From Candidatus Woesearchaeota archaeon (lineage in GTDB: Archaea > Nanobdellota > Nanobdellia > Woesearchaeales > GW2011-AR9): a stretch of 11,669 nt of DNA. This document shows, piece by piece, positions 1 through 7,070 of the stretch. Each line of letters starts with the position of its first letter. The stretch's first letter is position 1. The translations under genes were made by a program, and so were the position numbers. Location: positions 1 through 11,669 of the forward strand of contig JACPCC010000100.1 in NCBI GenBank assembly GCA_016179995.1, written 5' to 3'. The notes below the pieces were generated by a model. It was given only the letters and a program-made list of their open reading frames with translations, ran no database searches and was not told the DNA's origin.

Positions 1-179
1 GGGAATATGCTCAACCAAAATGGTATTGGCCTTTGAGTGAAAATAGTTTGAAGTATTTTGAGAGTTTAGGATTTAAACTAGTTAAAATAGTTGAAAGAGA
101 TGTAATGACTAGTGATGGATTAAAGAAGATACCAGTAATATTCATTCTAAAAAAAGATAAAGAGGAAAAAATTAATTAG
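1..179 (+). CDS. C-terminal fragment of a probable SAM-dependent methyltransferase (5' truncated)
   Basis: An open frame enters from the left edge (first full codon at position 3) and gives 58 residues before a TAG stop at 177-179. The visible piece contains WPLSENSLKYFESLGFK, followed by a strand-like VKIVERDVM and a final IPVIFILKK strand. The order of a 'WPFS..SL..lle..GF' helix, a strand and a last hydrophobic strand is typical of the C-terminal end of class I (Methyltransf_11/23-type) methyltransferases in glycan clusters. No SAM-binding motif lies in the window, so the assignment rests only on this tail. It is on the same strand as the downstream genes but separated from them by about 130 bases with hairpins, so it probably ends an upstream unit. 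A different Rossmann-fold enzyme is possible. Confidence 0.45.
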   Translation, partial: EYAQPKWYWPLSENSLKYFESLGFKLVKIVERDVMTSDGLKKIPVIFILKKDKEEKIN

Positions 180-192
180 TCAGTTTATAGAG

Positions 193-242
193 GACTTTGA
201 TTAACCCCAAAAATTTAATGAATATTGGGGTTCTTCAAAGTC
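193..242 (+). repeat. Inverted repeat / hairpin 1 upstream of the deacetylase operon
   Basis: GACTTTGA (193-200) pairs with TCAAAGTC (235-242), and AACCCCAA (203-210) pairs with TTGGGGTT (225-232). A 2x2 internal loop separates the two 8-bp stems and a 14-base loop caps them. All 16 pairs are Watson-Crick, so the structure is unlikely to be chance. No T-run follows it on either strand, so it is not a classical intrinsic terminator. It may be an RNA processing or stability element, or part of a 5' leader. Confidence 0.6.
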
Positions 243-248
243 ATCTTT

Positions 249-287
249 AGGGTTTTGAACTAAATAAAAAAGGTTATTCAAAACCTT
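249..287 (+). repeat. Inverted repeat / hairpin 2 upstream of the deacetylase start
   Basis: GGTTTTGAA (251-259) pairs with TTCAAAACC (277-285), a perfect 9-bp stem with a 17-base loop. A G·T pair and an A-T pair extend it to 249-287. It ends about 24 bases before the ATG at 312. Its 3' arm (GGTTATTCAAAA, 272-283) matches the 3' arm of hairpin 1 (GGTTCTTCAAAG, 229-240) at 10 of 12 positions. Bases 203-207 (AACCC) could alternatively pair with 250-254 (GGGTT), so the two hairpins could compete. The function is unknown. Confidence 0.5.
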
Positions 288-311
288 CTATACCTAAAAA
301 TTAGAGAAACA

Positions 312-1235
312 ATGAACAAAATAAATCAAAGACGCGTAGCGACAATTCAAGTTGATTTAGATGGTTTGTGGACTAATTTAGAATATTATGGATATAAATC
401 AGAAGTTTCTCCAGATGTGGTGTTTCAAAGTTCAATCCCCCGCTTTTTAGAGTTATTTGAAAAGTATAATGTAAAAGCAACTTTCTTTTTAATAGGTAAA
501 GATGGGGAAGTAAAAAAGAAAGCAGACCTAGTTAAGCAAATAGTTAAAGCAGGACACGAAATTGCCAACCATACTTATTCCCACACATTTGGCTTTAGAA
601 AACTGTCTCCCGCTGAAAAAATAAAAGAGATAGAAAAGGGAGAAGAAGTAATACAAAGAATAATAGGTAAAAAGCCAGTTGGTTTCAAAGTGCCGGGATA
701 TGATATCGATGTTGAAACATTAAAGATATTAGAACAAAAAGAATATATCTATGATTCTTCGGTAATCCCTACGGGAGTCTATCCTTTGATTATGAAAATA
801 AATCAGCTAATTTCAGGAGGAGTGAAAAGGACACATGGACCAAAATGGAACTGGTTCCTTGCTCCAAACCGGATTTATCGACCATCTTTAGAAAATGAGT
901 GGAAAAATGGGGATACGAATATTGTCGAATTACCACCTACCGTTATACCAATAATAAGAGTGCCTTTTCATGCTACTTTTGCGACTAAATTCGGGTTAAA
1001 TTTTTTTAAGTTTGGACATTATTTAACTGAAAAATTTAATCTGCATTTAAATTATGAGTTTCATGCTGCAGATTTAGCTGATGATATCGAAGATGAAAGG
1101 TTGGCTCATTTAAAAGCTATTAGTTTTGAAAAGAGATTTTTGATTTGTGAAAGCATTATTAAAAAAATATCTCAAAAATATGAGGTAGTGACTTCAGAAG
1201 AGTTAATAAAAATGTGCCCAGAGAAGAAAAAATGA
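312..1235 (+). CDS. Polysaccharide deacetylase (NodB / carbohydrate esterase 4 fold)
   Basis: The 307-residue protein probably removes an N-acyl group from an amino sugar, using a metal ion. NodB-fold motifs are visible: the metal/catalytic aspartate region VDLDGLW (D15, D17), the strand ATFFLIG (56-62), the metal-binding NHTYSH (H87, H91), GFKVPGY (124-130) and a late histidine in EFHAADLAD (H251). In motif 3 the usual arginine (R-x-P-G) is lysine (K126). The long segment between motifs 3 and 5 resembles deacetylases of EPS and lipid-linked sugar clusters, including ArnD-type enzymes, more than short secreted chitin deacetylases. There is no signal peptide or membrane helix, so it acts in the cytoplasm. 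The start has only a weak AGAG upstream. The stop overlaps the next start as ATGA, indicating translational coupling to the FemAB-like gene. The substrate cannot be read from the sequence. Confidence 0.85.
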   Translation: MNKINQRRVATIQVDLDGLWTNLEYYGYKSEVSPDVVFQSSIPRFLELFEKYNVKATFFLIGKDGEVKKKADLVKQIVKAGHEIANHTYSHTFGFRKLSPAEKIKEIEKGEEVIQRIIGKKPVGFKVPGYDIDVETLKILEQKEYIYDSSVIPTGVYPLIMKINQLISGGVKRTHGPKWNWFLAPNRIYRPSLENEWKNGDTNIVELPPTVIPIIRVPFHATFATKFGLNFFKFGHYLTEKFNLHLNYEFHAADLADDIEDERLAHLKAISFEKRFLICESIIKKISQKYEVVTSEELIKMCPEKKK

Positions 1236-2290
1236 ATGACCATTGTAGTTTGTTAACCACAGAAGACAAGAGTGATTATGAGAAATATATAGAGAATAAT
1301 ATTAAAACGAGTTTTGAGTATACTTTACATTGGAAAAATATATTAGAGAAAAACTTTGGTTTTAAAGGTATGCACATAATCTCTAAAGATACGGATGGAA
1401 ACATTAATGGTACTTTGCCTTTATTTTTAGCAAAGGGTATTTTTGGAACGAGATTAATTTCAACACCTTATGCCATTTATACTGGAATATTAGCTGAGAA
1501 TGAAACTGTTAAGAAAAAGCTGCTTGCTTTTGCCTGCGAGTTGTCTTCAAAAGAAAAAGTTGAGTTTATGGAGATTAGAGAAGAGAAGGAAAGTGACTAC
1601 AATAATAATTTTCAGATGAAAAAAAAAGTCTTTAACTTTTCATTGAATTTAACGTTGAATCCAGAAGAAATTTGGAAAAAACTGCCTAAAGGCAGTGTAC
1701 GCTGGGGAATTAAGAAAGCACAGAGTTCTAATTTAACATGGAGATGTAGTAATTCAGAATCTGATTTAAGTCAATTTTACAAACTATTTTTACAAACCAG
1801 AAAAGTAAGGGGAGTGCCAGCTTACCCTTATTCTTATTTTAAAGATATTGTTGAAAATTTTAAAGAAAAAGTGTGTGTCTATACTGCTTATTTATCCAGT
1901 AAGCCGGTAGCTTCTATTTTTTTAATCAAACACAAAAAAGAAGTGCGCTATGCTTTTGCCGGAGCAATACATAAAAAAGAAATTATGCAGCTTCAGCCTT
2001 ATCATCTCTTGCTCTGGGAAGCTATTAAAAATGCTTGTAACGAAGGCTTTACTAAATTCAATTTTGGGGGAGCTACTTTAGATACGAATGATGGCGGATT
2101 ATATGAGTTCAAGAAGAAATGGGTCGATGAGATTGTGGAGATTACTTCTTATTTCTACTTAAATAAAAAGAAAAATCTTTCAGGAGAAGAAAATAAGCTT
2201 GTGTTTAAATTGGCTATGGCTGTATGGAAAAAGCTGCCTTTGAGTTGGATAAACTTTTTAAGCCCTTTCGTGATAAAACAATTCGTCTGA
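1232..2290 (+). CDS. FemAB-family (GNAT-fold, BioF2-like) acyl/aminoacyl transferase, copy 1
   Basis: The protein has 352 residues from the ATG at 1232. A GTG six codons upstream (1214) is in frame, but the ATGA overlap with the preceding stop makes 1232 the more likely start. The layout fits the FemAB / peptidoglycan-bridge and 'FemAB-like GNAT' family. There is an N-terminal GNAT half, a segment beginning KGSVRWGIKKA with basic residues, the block LFLQTRKVRGVPAYPYSYF near residues 185-203, and the C-terminal signature FNFGGATLDTNDGGLYEFKKKW (about 276-297, quoted here as key residues FGG, NDGG, YEFK, W). True FemX enzymes add amino acids from aminoacyl-tRNA. Relatives in exosortase and EPS clusters have no proven substrate. 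Position next to a deacetylase suggests acylation of an amino sugar, which is inference. It is cytoplasmic, with no membrane helix. Confidence 0.78.
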   Translation: MNDHCSLLTTEDKSDYEKYIENNIKTSFEYTLHWKNILEKNFGFKGMHIISKDTDGNINGTLPLFLAKGIFGTRLISTPYAIYTGILAENETVKKKLLAFACELSSKEKVEFMEIREEKESDYNNNFQMKKKVFNFSLNLTLNPEEIWKKLPKGSVRWGIKKAQSSNLTWRCSNSESDLSQFYKLFLQTRKVRGVPAYPYSYFKDIVENFKEKVCVYTAYLSSKPVASIFLIKHKKEVRYAFAGAIHKKEIMQLQPYHLLLWEAIKNACNEGFTKFNFGGATLDTNDGGLYEFKKKWVDEIVEITSYFYLNKKKNLSGEENKLVFKLAMAVWKKLPLSWINFLSPFVIKQFV

Positions 2291-2300
2291 ATGAGCTTTG

Positions 2301-2305
2301 GGTGA
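2301..2305 (+). promoter_or_regulatory. Shine-Dalgarno GGTGA that decides the start of FemAB copy 2
   Basis: GGTGA lies five bases before the ATG at 2311. An open frame extends upstream to 2224, but that extension overlaps the end of copy 1 by 67 bases and is only its shadow in another frame. This site supports 2311 as the true start. It also brings the protein to nearly the same length as its paralogue. Confidence 0.5.
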
Positions 2306-2310
2306 ATCTA

Positions 2311-3387
2311 ATGAGTAGTATTAATTTAAATATGGAAGAATACAAAATTTACATCTTAGAAGAAAAAGAAAGAGACAAATATAGGCAATTTTTAGAGAAA
2401 TGTATAGAAGCACATTATGGGCATAGCTTAGAAATTAGAGATTTAATAGCCAGTAACTTTAAGTTCAAACCACTCTATTTAATAGCTAAACTAAAAGAAG
2501 AAATAGTCGGAGCATTACCACTATTCGAGGCTTCAAGCTTAATAGAGGGAAAGAGATTAGTTTCTATTCCTTATTTTCCATTTGGCGGAGTTATCGGAGA
2601 AAGTAATGAATGTAAAAAAGCACTTTTAGAAAAAGCAAAAGAGTTATCAAAACAAGTTAAATATTTAGAGATTAGGCAAAATAATGAATTGGAAGATAGT
2701 TTGATTAGTGGATTAGTCCGCCAAGCGCCAATTACTGATTTTTTCTTGAATTTTAAAAAAACTAAAGAGGAAACATTTAATTCACTAGATAAGAGGGTGA
2801 GGTATGATATTAGAAGAGCAGAAAAGAACAATCTCCAAGTTAAATTGGGTCATGAGGAAAGGTTATTAAATGATTTTTATAAAGTTTATTTGCACACTAA
2901 GAAAAAAAGAGGGGTACCGTCTTGGCCTTATAATTTGTTTAAAGAAGCATTAATCAAATGTGATACTTTTGTTGGAATTGTATATTTAGAAGAAAAAGCA
3001 ATTGCTGGAGGGTTCTTTTTTCTGGAGAAAAAACATAAGAATATAGAGTATGGGTTTGGTGGAGTTAATTATAAATATAATCACCTATGTCCCTATTATG
3101 CTCTGCTTTGGAAAGTAGTAGAATACGGAATCGAGCATAACTATTTAAAGTTAGAATTTGGTGGAACAACAAAAGAAATAAATGATGGAGACCTATATGC
3201 TTTTAAAGAAAGATGGTGTGATGAAAAGAAAGAGATACCTTACTATTTTTATGCACAAAAAGAAGAGAATATCCCTCAGTTGAAAAGTTCATTTAAGCTA
3301 TACAAGATTTATGGAAAGATCTGGAGTTTATTACCTAAATTTATCATAAGAATTATAAGTCCGATAGTGATGAGGCAATTTAAATGA
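2311..3387 (+). CDS. FemAB-family (GNAT-fold) acyl/aminoacyl transferase, copy 2
   Basis: The protein has 358 residues from the ATG at 2311, with another in-frame ATG at 2332 as an alternative start. It is a clear tandem paralogue of the preceding gene. Shared blocks include KKRGVPSWPYNLF against RKVRGVPAYPYSYF, YYALLWKVVEYG against YHLLLWEAIKNA, LEFGGTTKEINDGDLYAFK against the matching FGG...NDGGLYEFK block, and a common end (LP...SP.V..QF). The two copies have diverged widely, so this is an old duplication or two recruited family members rather than a recent repeat. They may act one after another, as FemA and FemB do in staphylococci, or on two positions. The stop overlaps the following aminotransferase start as ATGA. 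The chemistry (amino acid or other acyl donor) is not determined. Confidence 0.78.
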   Translation: MSSINLNMEEYKIYILEEKERDKYRQFLEKCIEAHYGHSLEIRDLIASNFKFKPLYLIAKLKEEIVGALPLFEASSLIEGKRLVSIPYFPFGGVIGESNECKKALLEKAKELSKQVKYLEIRQNNELEDSLISGLVRQAPITDFFLNFKKTKEETFNSLDKRVRYDIRRAEKNNLQVKLGHEERLLNDFYKVYLHTKKKRGVPSWPYNLFKEALIKCDTFVGIVYLEEKAIAGGFFFLEKKHKNIEYGFGGVNYKYNHLCPYYALLWKVVEYGIEHNYLKLEFGGTTKEINDGDLYAFKERWCDEKKEIPYYFYAQKEENIPQLKSSFKLYKIYGKIWSLLPKFIIRIISPIVMRQFK

Positions 3388-4796
3388 CGGATTACAAATT
3401 AGAATTAGAAAAGTACTTGGCTAATTATTTAGGTTTAAAATATACAGTTTTATTTAGCTCATGCAGAAATGCTTTGTATACTTTGCTTCTTAGCTTCAAC
3501 TTAAAATCGGATGATGAAGTAATGATCCAAGATTTTATTTGTGATAGCTTACCGAGAGCTGTTAAATTAGCTGGAGGAAAAGTGGTTTCTGTTCCGGTTG
3601 ATGAAGAGACATTTAATTTAACAGCAAAAGAAGTTAAAAAAAGAATAAATAAGAATACTAAAGCAATTATTTTTGTCCATACTTATGGAAATCCAAGTGG
3701 AATTAAAGAGATAGCTGAATTATGCAAGAAACATAAAATTATCTTGATTGAAGATATAGCTCATGCTCTTGGCGCAAAATACGATGGAAAACTAGCTGGA
3801 ACTTTTGGAGATTATGCAGTCTATAGCTTTACTAAACAGATGGTTAACTTGGGTGGGGGGGCGTTGATTACGAATAGAGATGTTGAAAAAATCAAAATTT
3901 TGAAAGAACAATTAAATCGCCCAGCATCAAAATTAATTAAACTAAAAAGATTATTTGCTTCAATGTATGAGTCCAGGGCTTTCTTTATTTCAAAAATAAT
4001 GATTGACTTAGCAAGGAAAAAAAGCAATTTAAAACAAAGTAATGATTTAGATTCCCATTATGAATGCAGTAATTTAGAAGCTCGAATGGTTTTAAGTCAA
4101 ATTAAAAACTTAGAGAAAGATATAATCAAAAGAAAGGAGAATTATAATTTTATTAAGGACAAATGTAAAACACAGAAAATCGAAACCAAATCAGAATCAG
4201 GTTACAATTATCTTGTGCAAATATTTCAAGATAAAGAGAAGAGAGATATGTTTCTGCGGAAAAACAACTCCTTTCTTAAGCCTTGGCCTAACTCAAATGT
4301 ATCAGAGATTTTGACGTTTGTACCTAATAGTCCAAATTTCAGTAAAAATGAAATTTCTTCATTATTTAACGTAAACAGAGAATCTGGTGCTGATCAAGAA
4401 AGTCTAAATGATGTCAATAAAAATGAAAAGACTTCAGCTAAAATGAAAAATAACACCAAAGCCGTATTGCTAGCTTTGTTATGTACTTTCATTGTTTCTA
4501 TCGCTCAAATTTTATTAAAAATCGGCAGTGAAAAATTTACAATATCTTGGACACAAGTTTATAATTATCCACTACTAATTGGCGGTTTAATTTACGTAGC
4601 AGGGGCATTTATATTTATTAAGGCATTTAGATTGGGAGAATTGTCTGTGGTTTATCCGGTCATGGCTTCAGGGTATATTATGGTCACTCTACTATCGGTA
4701 TATTTCTTTGGAGAGATTGTTACTTTGCAAAAAACGGGTGGTATTGCTTTAATTACGATAGGGGTAGTTCTCATAGGGATAGGTGGTAAAAAATGA
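3384..4796 (+). CDS. Fusion: DegT/DnrJ/EryC1 PLP aminotransferase + four-helix EamA/SMR membrane domain
   Basis: This is a single 470-residue frame with two domains. Residues 1-328 form a sugar aminotransferase of the DegT family: SSCRNALYTL (25-34) at the usual phosphate-binding position, IEDIAHALGA (122-131, D124 for the PLP ring nitrogen) and YSFTKQMVNLGGGALITN (147-164) with the probable Schiff-base lysine K151. The domain is compact against the usual 370-400 residues. Residues 329-353 are a hydrophilic N/S/E/D-rich linker. Residues 354-470 carry four hydrophobic helices with the SMR/EamA ending FFGEIVTLQKTGGIALITIGVVLIG. M354 (ATG at 4443) could start a separate 117-residue SMR protein, but no SD precedes it and no stop separates the domains. 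The next gene encodes a second SMR protein coupled by ATGA, so the two membrane domains probably form an ArnE/ArnF-like heterodimer. Aminotransferase-SMR fusion is unusual to my knowledge. Confidence 0.8.
   Translation: MTDYKLELEKYLANYLGLKYTVLFSSCRNALYTLLLSFNLKSDDEVMIQDFICDSLPRAVKLAGGKVVSVPVDEETFNLTAKEVKKRINKNTKAIIFVHTYGNPSGIKEIAELCKKHKIILIEDIAHALGAKYDGKLAGTFGDYAVYSFTKQMVNLGGGALITNRDVEKIKILKEQLNRPASKLIKLKRLFASMYESRAFFISKIMIDLARKKSNLKQSNDLDSHYECSNLEARMVLSQIKNLEKDIIKRKENYNFIKDKCKTQKIETKSESGYNYLVQIFQDKEKRDMFLRKNNSFLKPWPNSNVSEILTFVPNSPNFSKNEISSLFNVNRESGADQESLNDVNKNEKTSAKMKNNTKAVLLALLCTFIVSIAQILLKIGSEKFTISWTQVYNYPLLIGGLIYVAGAFIFIKAFRLGELSVVYPVMASGYIMVTLLSVYFFGEIVTLQKTGGIALITIGVVLIGIGGKK
4781..4787 (+). 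promoter_or_regulatory. Shine-Dalgarno-like AGGTGGT for the second SMR gene
   Basis: AGGTGGT ends five bases before the ATG at 4793, inside the end of the preceding gene. With the ATGA overlap it supports translational coupling of the two membrane domains and so their production in similar amounts. Confidence 0.45.
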
Positions 4797-5119
4797 ATTT
4801 GAAACTGGCACTAACACTTATTTTAATTTCATCGATAGTGGGAGCTTTTAGTACACTTCTTTTTAAGATGGGGGCTTCTTATAAGATTAATTTTGAGAAT
4901 AAAAGATTATTAGGAGCAGTATTTTTGTCAGGAATTTCTTTTGTGATATATATTTATGCTTTAAAACAAGCCCCTTTGACATTTATTTATCTCACAGCAT
5001 CAGTAAGTTATATATGGGTGGTTATTCTAGCTAGAACAATCCTTAAAGAAGAAATAAATAAACTAAAATTTATGGGGATAGTTTTAGTTATCACCGGGAT
5101 TATATTAATACAGGTTTAA
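4793..5119 (+). CDS. EamA/SMR-type small membrane transporter subunit (ArnE/ArnF-like)
   Basis: The 108-residue protein is almost entirely membrane-embedded. It has four hydrophobic helices at about residues 4-23, 38-57, 61-80 and 91-107, separated by short polar loops. The TLLFKMGA motif after helix 1 and the RTILKEEINKLKFMGIVLVITGIILI ending (key residues KEE, then a G-rich last helix) match the EamA/SMR superfamily, in which half-size proteins work as dimers. In Gram-negative bacteria the related ArnE/ArnF pair flips undecaprenyl-phosphate-aminoarabinose across the membrane. Here the partner is probably the C-terminal domain of the preceding fusion protein, and a DPM/ArnC-like glycosyltransferase follows. 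I infer a role in flipping a polyprenyl-phosphate sugar. Small-molecule export is a less likely alternative in this context. Confidence 0.75.
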   Translation: MNLKLALTLILISSIVGAFSTLLFKMGASYKINFENKRLLGAVFLSGISFVIYIYALKQAPLTFIYLTASVSYIWVVILARTILKEEINKLKFMGIVLVITGIILIQV

Positions 5120-5146
5120 TGTTTAGGGAACGGCAGATATACTTGG

Positions 5147-5177
5147 TTGCGATTAAACACTCCAAATATTTATAAAT
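5147..5177 (+). promoter_or_regulatory. Possible promoter for the glycosyltransferase-epimerase-acetyltransferase unit
   Basis: The 103-base gap between 5120 and 5222 contains TTTATAAAT (5169-5177), which resembles an archaeal TATA box about 46 bases before the ATG. Read as a bacterial promoter, TTGCGA (5147-5152) and TATAAA (5171-5176) are separated by 18 bases. Either reading would start transcription upstream of 5223. The region is AT-rich, so chance matches are likely. No SD precedes the ATG at 5223. Confidence 0.3.
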
Positions 5178-5222
5178 GGATTATTCTCTGGAGATTAGAA
5201 TTAAACAAAAATAACGATTCAA

Positions 5223-5975
5223 ATGAAATCTAAACTCTCCATCATAATCCCCTGCTACAACGAAGAGTTAGGTATCCCAAACCTCAAGTCACATCTAGAC
5301 CAAATATTAAACAATTTATCTAAAACTTATTCTTTAGAACTTATTTTTGTAGATGATGGCAGCAAAGATAGAACATTGGAATTACTAAAAGAAAATTTTT
5401 GCGGTTTAAAAAAAAATAAAATTGAAGCAAAGTTTATCAAACACGAAGTTAATCAAAATCTTGGTGCAGCTATGCGCACAGGCTTTGCCAATGCTACAGG
5501 AGATTTTGTAATCACTATGGATAGTGACTGTACTTATGATCCACAGACTATTCCTGAAATGTTGAAATTGCTTGGTGAAAATACAGATATGGTTGTAGCA
5601 TCACCATACCACCCATTAGGAGAAGTCAAGAATGTACCTAAGTATAGACTTTTATTGAGCGGAGCTATTACTTTAATCTATCGCTTATTAACTGGCTCCA
5701 AAATTTATACTTATACGGCTCTATTTCGAGCATATAAACAAAAAGTGATCAAAGATGTGCATTTCAATTCAAATGATTTTCTGGCTACAGCAGAGATGTT
5801 AATCAACGCTTTAAACAAAGGTTATAAAGTGAAGGAATTTCCTACTATTTTAAATGTCAGACAATTTGGCGAGTCTAAAATACGCTTGGCCCGGGTAATT
5901 AAGAGCCATTTTAAGTATGCTTCTAGTTTGCTGTTCCTGAAACTATTTAAAGCGAAAAATAAAGCTGCAATCTAA
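5223..5975 (+). CDS. Family 2 glycosyltransferase, polyprenyl-phosphate sugar synthase type (DPM1/ArnC-like)
   Basis: The 250-residue protein has the full GT-A set of the dolichol-phosphate mannose synthase group: SIIIPCYNEE (6-15), FVDDGSKDRT (42-51), NLGAAMRTGFANATGDF (79-95), MDSDCTYDP with the DxD-type metal motif (D100, D102), TALFRAY (165-171) and DFLATAEMLINALNKGYKVKEFP (185-207, key residues DF.ATAE and G..V.E.P). It ends shortly after residue 240 with no C-terminal membrane helices, like the catalytic-domain-only DPM1 form. It probably transfers a sugar from a nucleotide donor to polyprenyl (dolichyl or undecaprenyl) phosphate on the cytoplasmic face. The preceding SMR pair and the GT39-like gene at the window end fit a synthase-flippase-transferase chain. 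The next gene begins directly after its TAA stop. Confidence 0.88.
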   Translation: MKSKLSIIIPCYNEELGIPNLKSHLDQILNNLSKTYSLELIFVDDGSKDRTLELLKENFCGLKKNKIEAKFIKHEVNQNLGAAMRTGFANATGDFVITMDSDCTYDPQTIPEMLKLLGENTDMVVASPYHPLGEVKNVPKYRLLLSGAITLIYRLLTGSKIYTYTALFRAYKQKVIKDVHFNSNDFLATAEMLINALNKGYKVKEFPTILNVRQFGESKIRLARVIKSHFKYASSLLFLKLFKAKNKAAI

Positions 5976-7070
5976 ATGAAAGTAGCCACCATCTTAGGAA
6001 CTAGGCCGGAAATTGTTAAATTGTCTTCTTTAATGCCTTTATTAGAGCAAGAACTAGAAACTGAACAGATAGTGATTCATACAGGACAACACTATGATTA
6101 TTCTATGGATAAAGTATTCTTTGAAGAACTGAAATTAAAAGAGCCAAACTACAAGTTGAATATAGGCTCACACAGCCAGGGCAAACAAACTGGTTTGATG
6201 CTGGAAAAGATTGAAGAAATTCTGATCAAAGAAAAAACAGATTTAGTTTTAGTACAGGGAGATACGAACTCTACTTTAGCCGGTGCTTTAACTGCGGCTA
6301 AATTGCATATAAAATTGATTCACATAGAAGCGGGCTGTCGTTCATTTAATCGAGCTATGCCTGAGGAAGTTAATCGCGTAGTGGCAGATCACTTGGCTGA
6401 TTATTTGGTTGCCCCGGATGAAAAGAGTTATAATAATTTAATTGCCGAAGGGATTGATAAAAATAAAATTTATTTGTTAGGCAGTACTGCTTTTGATGCT
6501 GTCAAACGTAATGAAAAATTAGTTGATAAAGAAAAAACATTAAATAGATTTGCAGTTGAAAAAGATAAATTTGTTTTGGTTACAATTCATAGAGCTGAAA
6601 ACACTAATAATATTAGAGTACTAAATGGAATATTAAATGCTTTAAATCAATTAGCTGAAAAGATTAATTTTGTATTCCCCATGCACCCTAGAACGAAAAA
6701 AATAATAGAAGATAATAAGATTCAGATAAATAAATCTATTAAAATAATTGAGCCACAACCGTATCTTTCTTTTTTAGCTCTTCTTTCCAGCTGTCGTTTT
6801 TGTCTAACAGATAGCGGCGGAATTCAAGAAGAAGCTTTAGCTTTTAATGTACCTTGTTTAATATGTAGAGAAGAAACTGAATGGATGCGTTTAGTGGAAG
6901 CTGGAAAAAACAGATTGGTGGGGACACAAACCGAGAAGATAGTAGCTGAAATAAATAGATTATTTAGTGATGAAGAGTTACAAAAGATAAAAAGAATAAA
7001 TTATGGTTTTGACTTAAATGTAAGTACTAAAATAATAGAGATTATTAAAAATATAGGGGTAATAAAATGA
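5976..7070 (+). CDS. UDP-N-acetylhexosamine 2-epimerase (WecB/WbpI family)
   Basis: The 364-residue protein has the GT-B-like epimerase fold. Motifs along it are GTRPE (8-12), TGQHYD (36-41), [10 protein letters not shown] (94-103), [17 protein letters not shown] (118-134), GST (169-171), IHRAEN (204-209), HPRT (237-240), [10 protein letters not shown] (278-287) and [12 protein letters not shown] (301-312). D96, E118, E131 and H205 match the residues used by WecB to invert C2 by elimination and re-addition of UDP. The SFNRAMPEE and TEW...AGKN variants are nearer to the WbpI and archaeal branch than to E. coli WecB. With a WbpD-type acetyltransferase directly downstream (ATGA overlap) and WbpE/WbpB-type genes further on, the likely substrate is UDP-GlcNAc3NAc(A), giving the manno form. 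Plain UDP-GlcNAc to UDP-ManNAc conversion is the alternative. Confidence 0.9.
   Translation: MKVATILGTRPEIVKLSSLMPLLEQELETEQIVIHTGQHYDYSMDKVFFEELKLKEPNYKLNIGSHSQGKQTGLMLEKIEEILIKEKTDLVLVQGDTNSTLAGALTAAKLHIKLIHIEAGCRSFNRAMPEEVNRVVADHLADYLVAPDEKSYNNLIAEGIDKNKIYLLGSTAFDAVKRNEKLVDKEKTLNRFAVEKDKFVLVTIHRAENTNNIRVLNGILNALNQLAEKINFVFPMHPRTKKIIEDNKIQINKSIKIIEPQPYLSFLALLSSCRFCLTDSGGIQEEALAFNVPCLICREETEWMRLVEAGKNRLVGTQTEKIVAEINRLFSDEELQKIKRINYGFDLNVSTKIIEIIKNIGVIK

Noticed and set aside
193..242. Intrinsic transcription terminator for the upstream methyltransferase
   Set aside because: The stem is strong but no U-run follows in either direction, so I list it only as a hairpin.
1214..1231. GTG start giving six extra residues to the first FemAB-like protein
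   Set aside because: The ATG at 1232 overlaps the upstream stop as ATGA, like other junctions in this string, and no SD favours the GTG.
2224..2310. Longer N-terminus of the second FemAB-like protein
   Set aside because: It overlaps the coding end of the first copy by 67 bases, does not resemble the family N-terminus, and GGTGA with the ATG at 2311 gives the paralogue length.
2571..2831. Minus-strand open frame inside the second FemAB-like gene
   Set aside because: It is antisense to a conserved protein and has no RBS or recognisable motif.
3821..4027. Minus-strand open frame inside the aminotransferase domain
   Set aside because: It is antisense to the PLP-lysine region of a conserved enzyme and has no support of its own.
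5114..5158. GTTTAAT / ATTAAAC inverted repeat after the second SMR gene
   Set aside because: It has seven AT-rich pairs with a loop of about 31 bases, which is weak and expected by chance in this composition.
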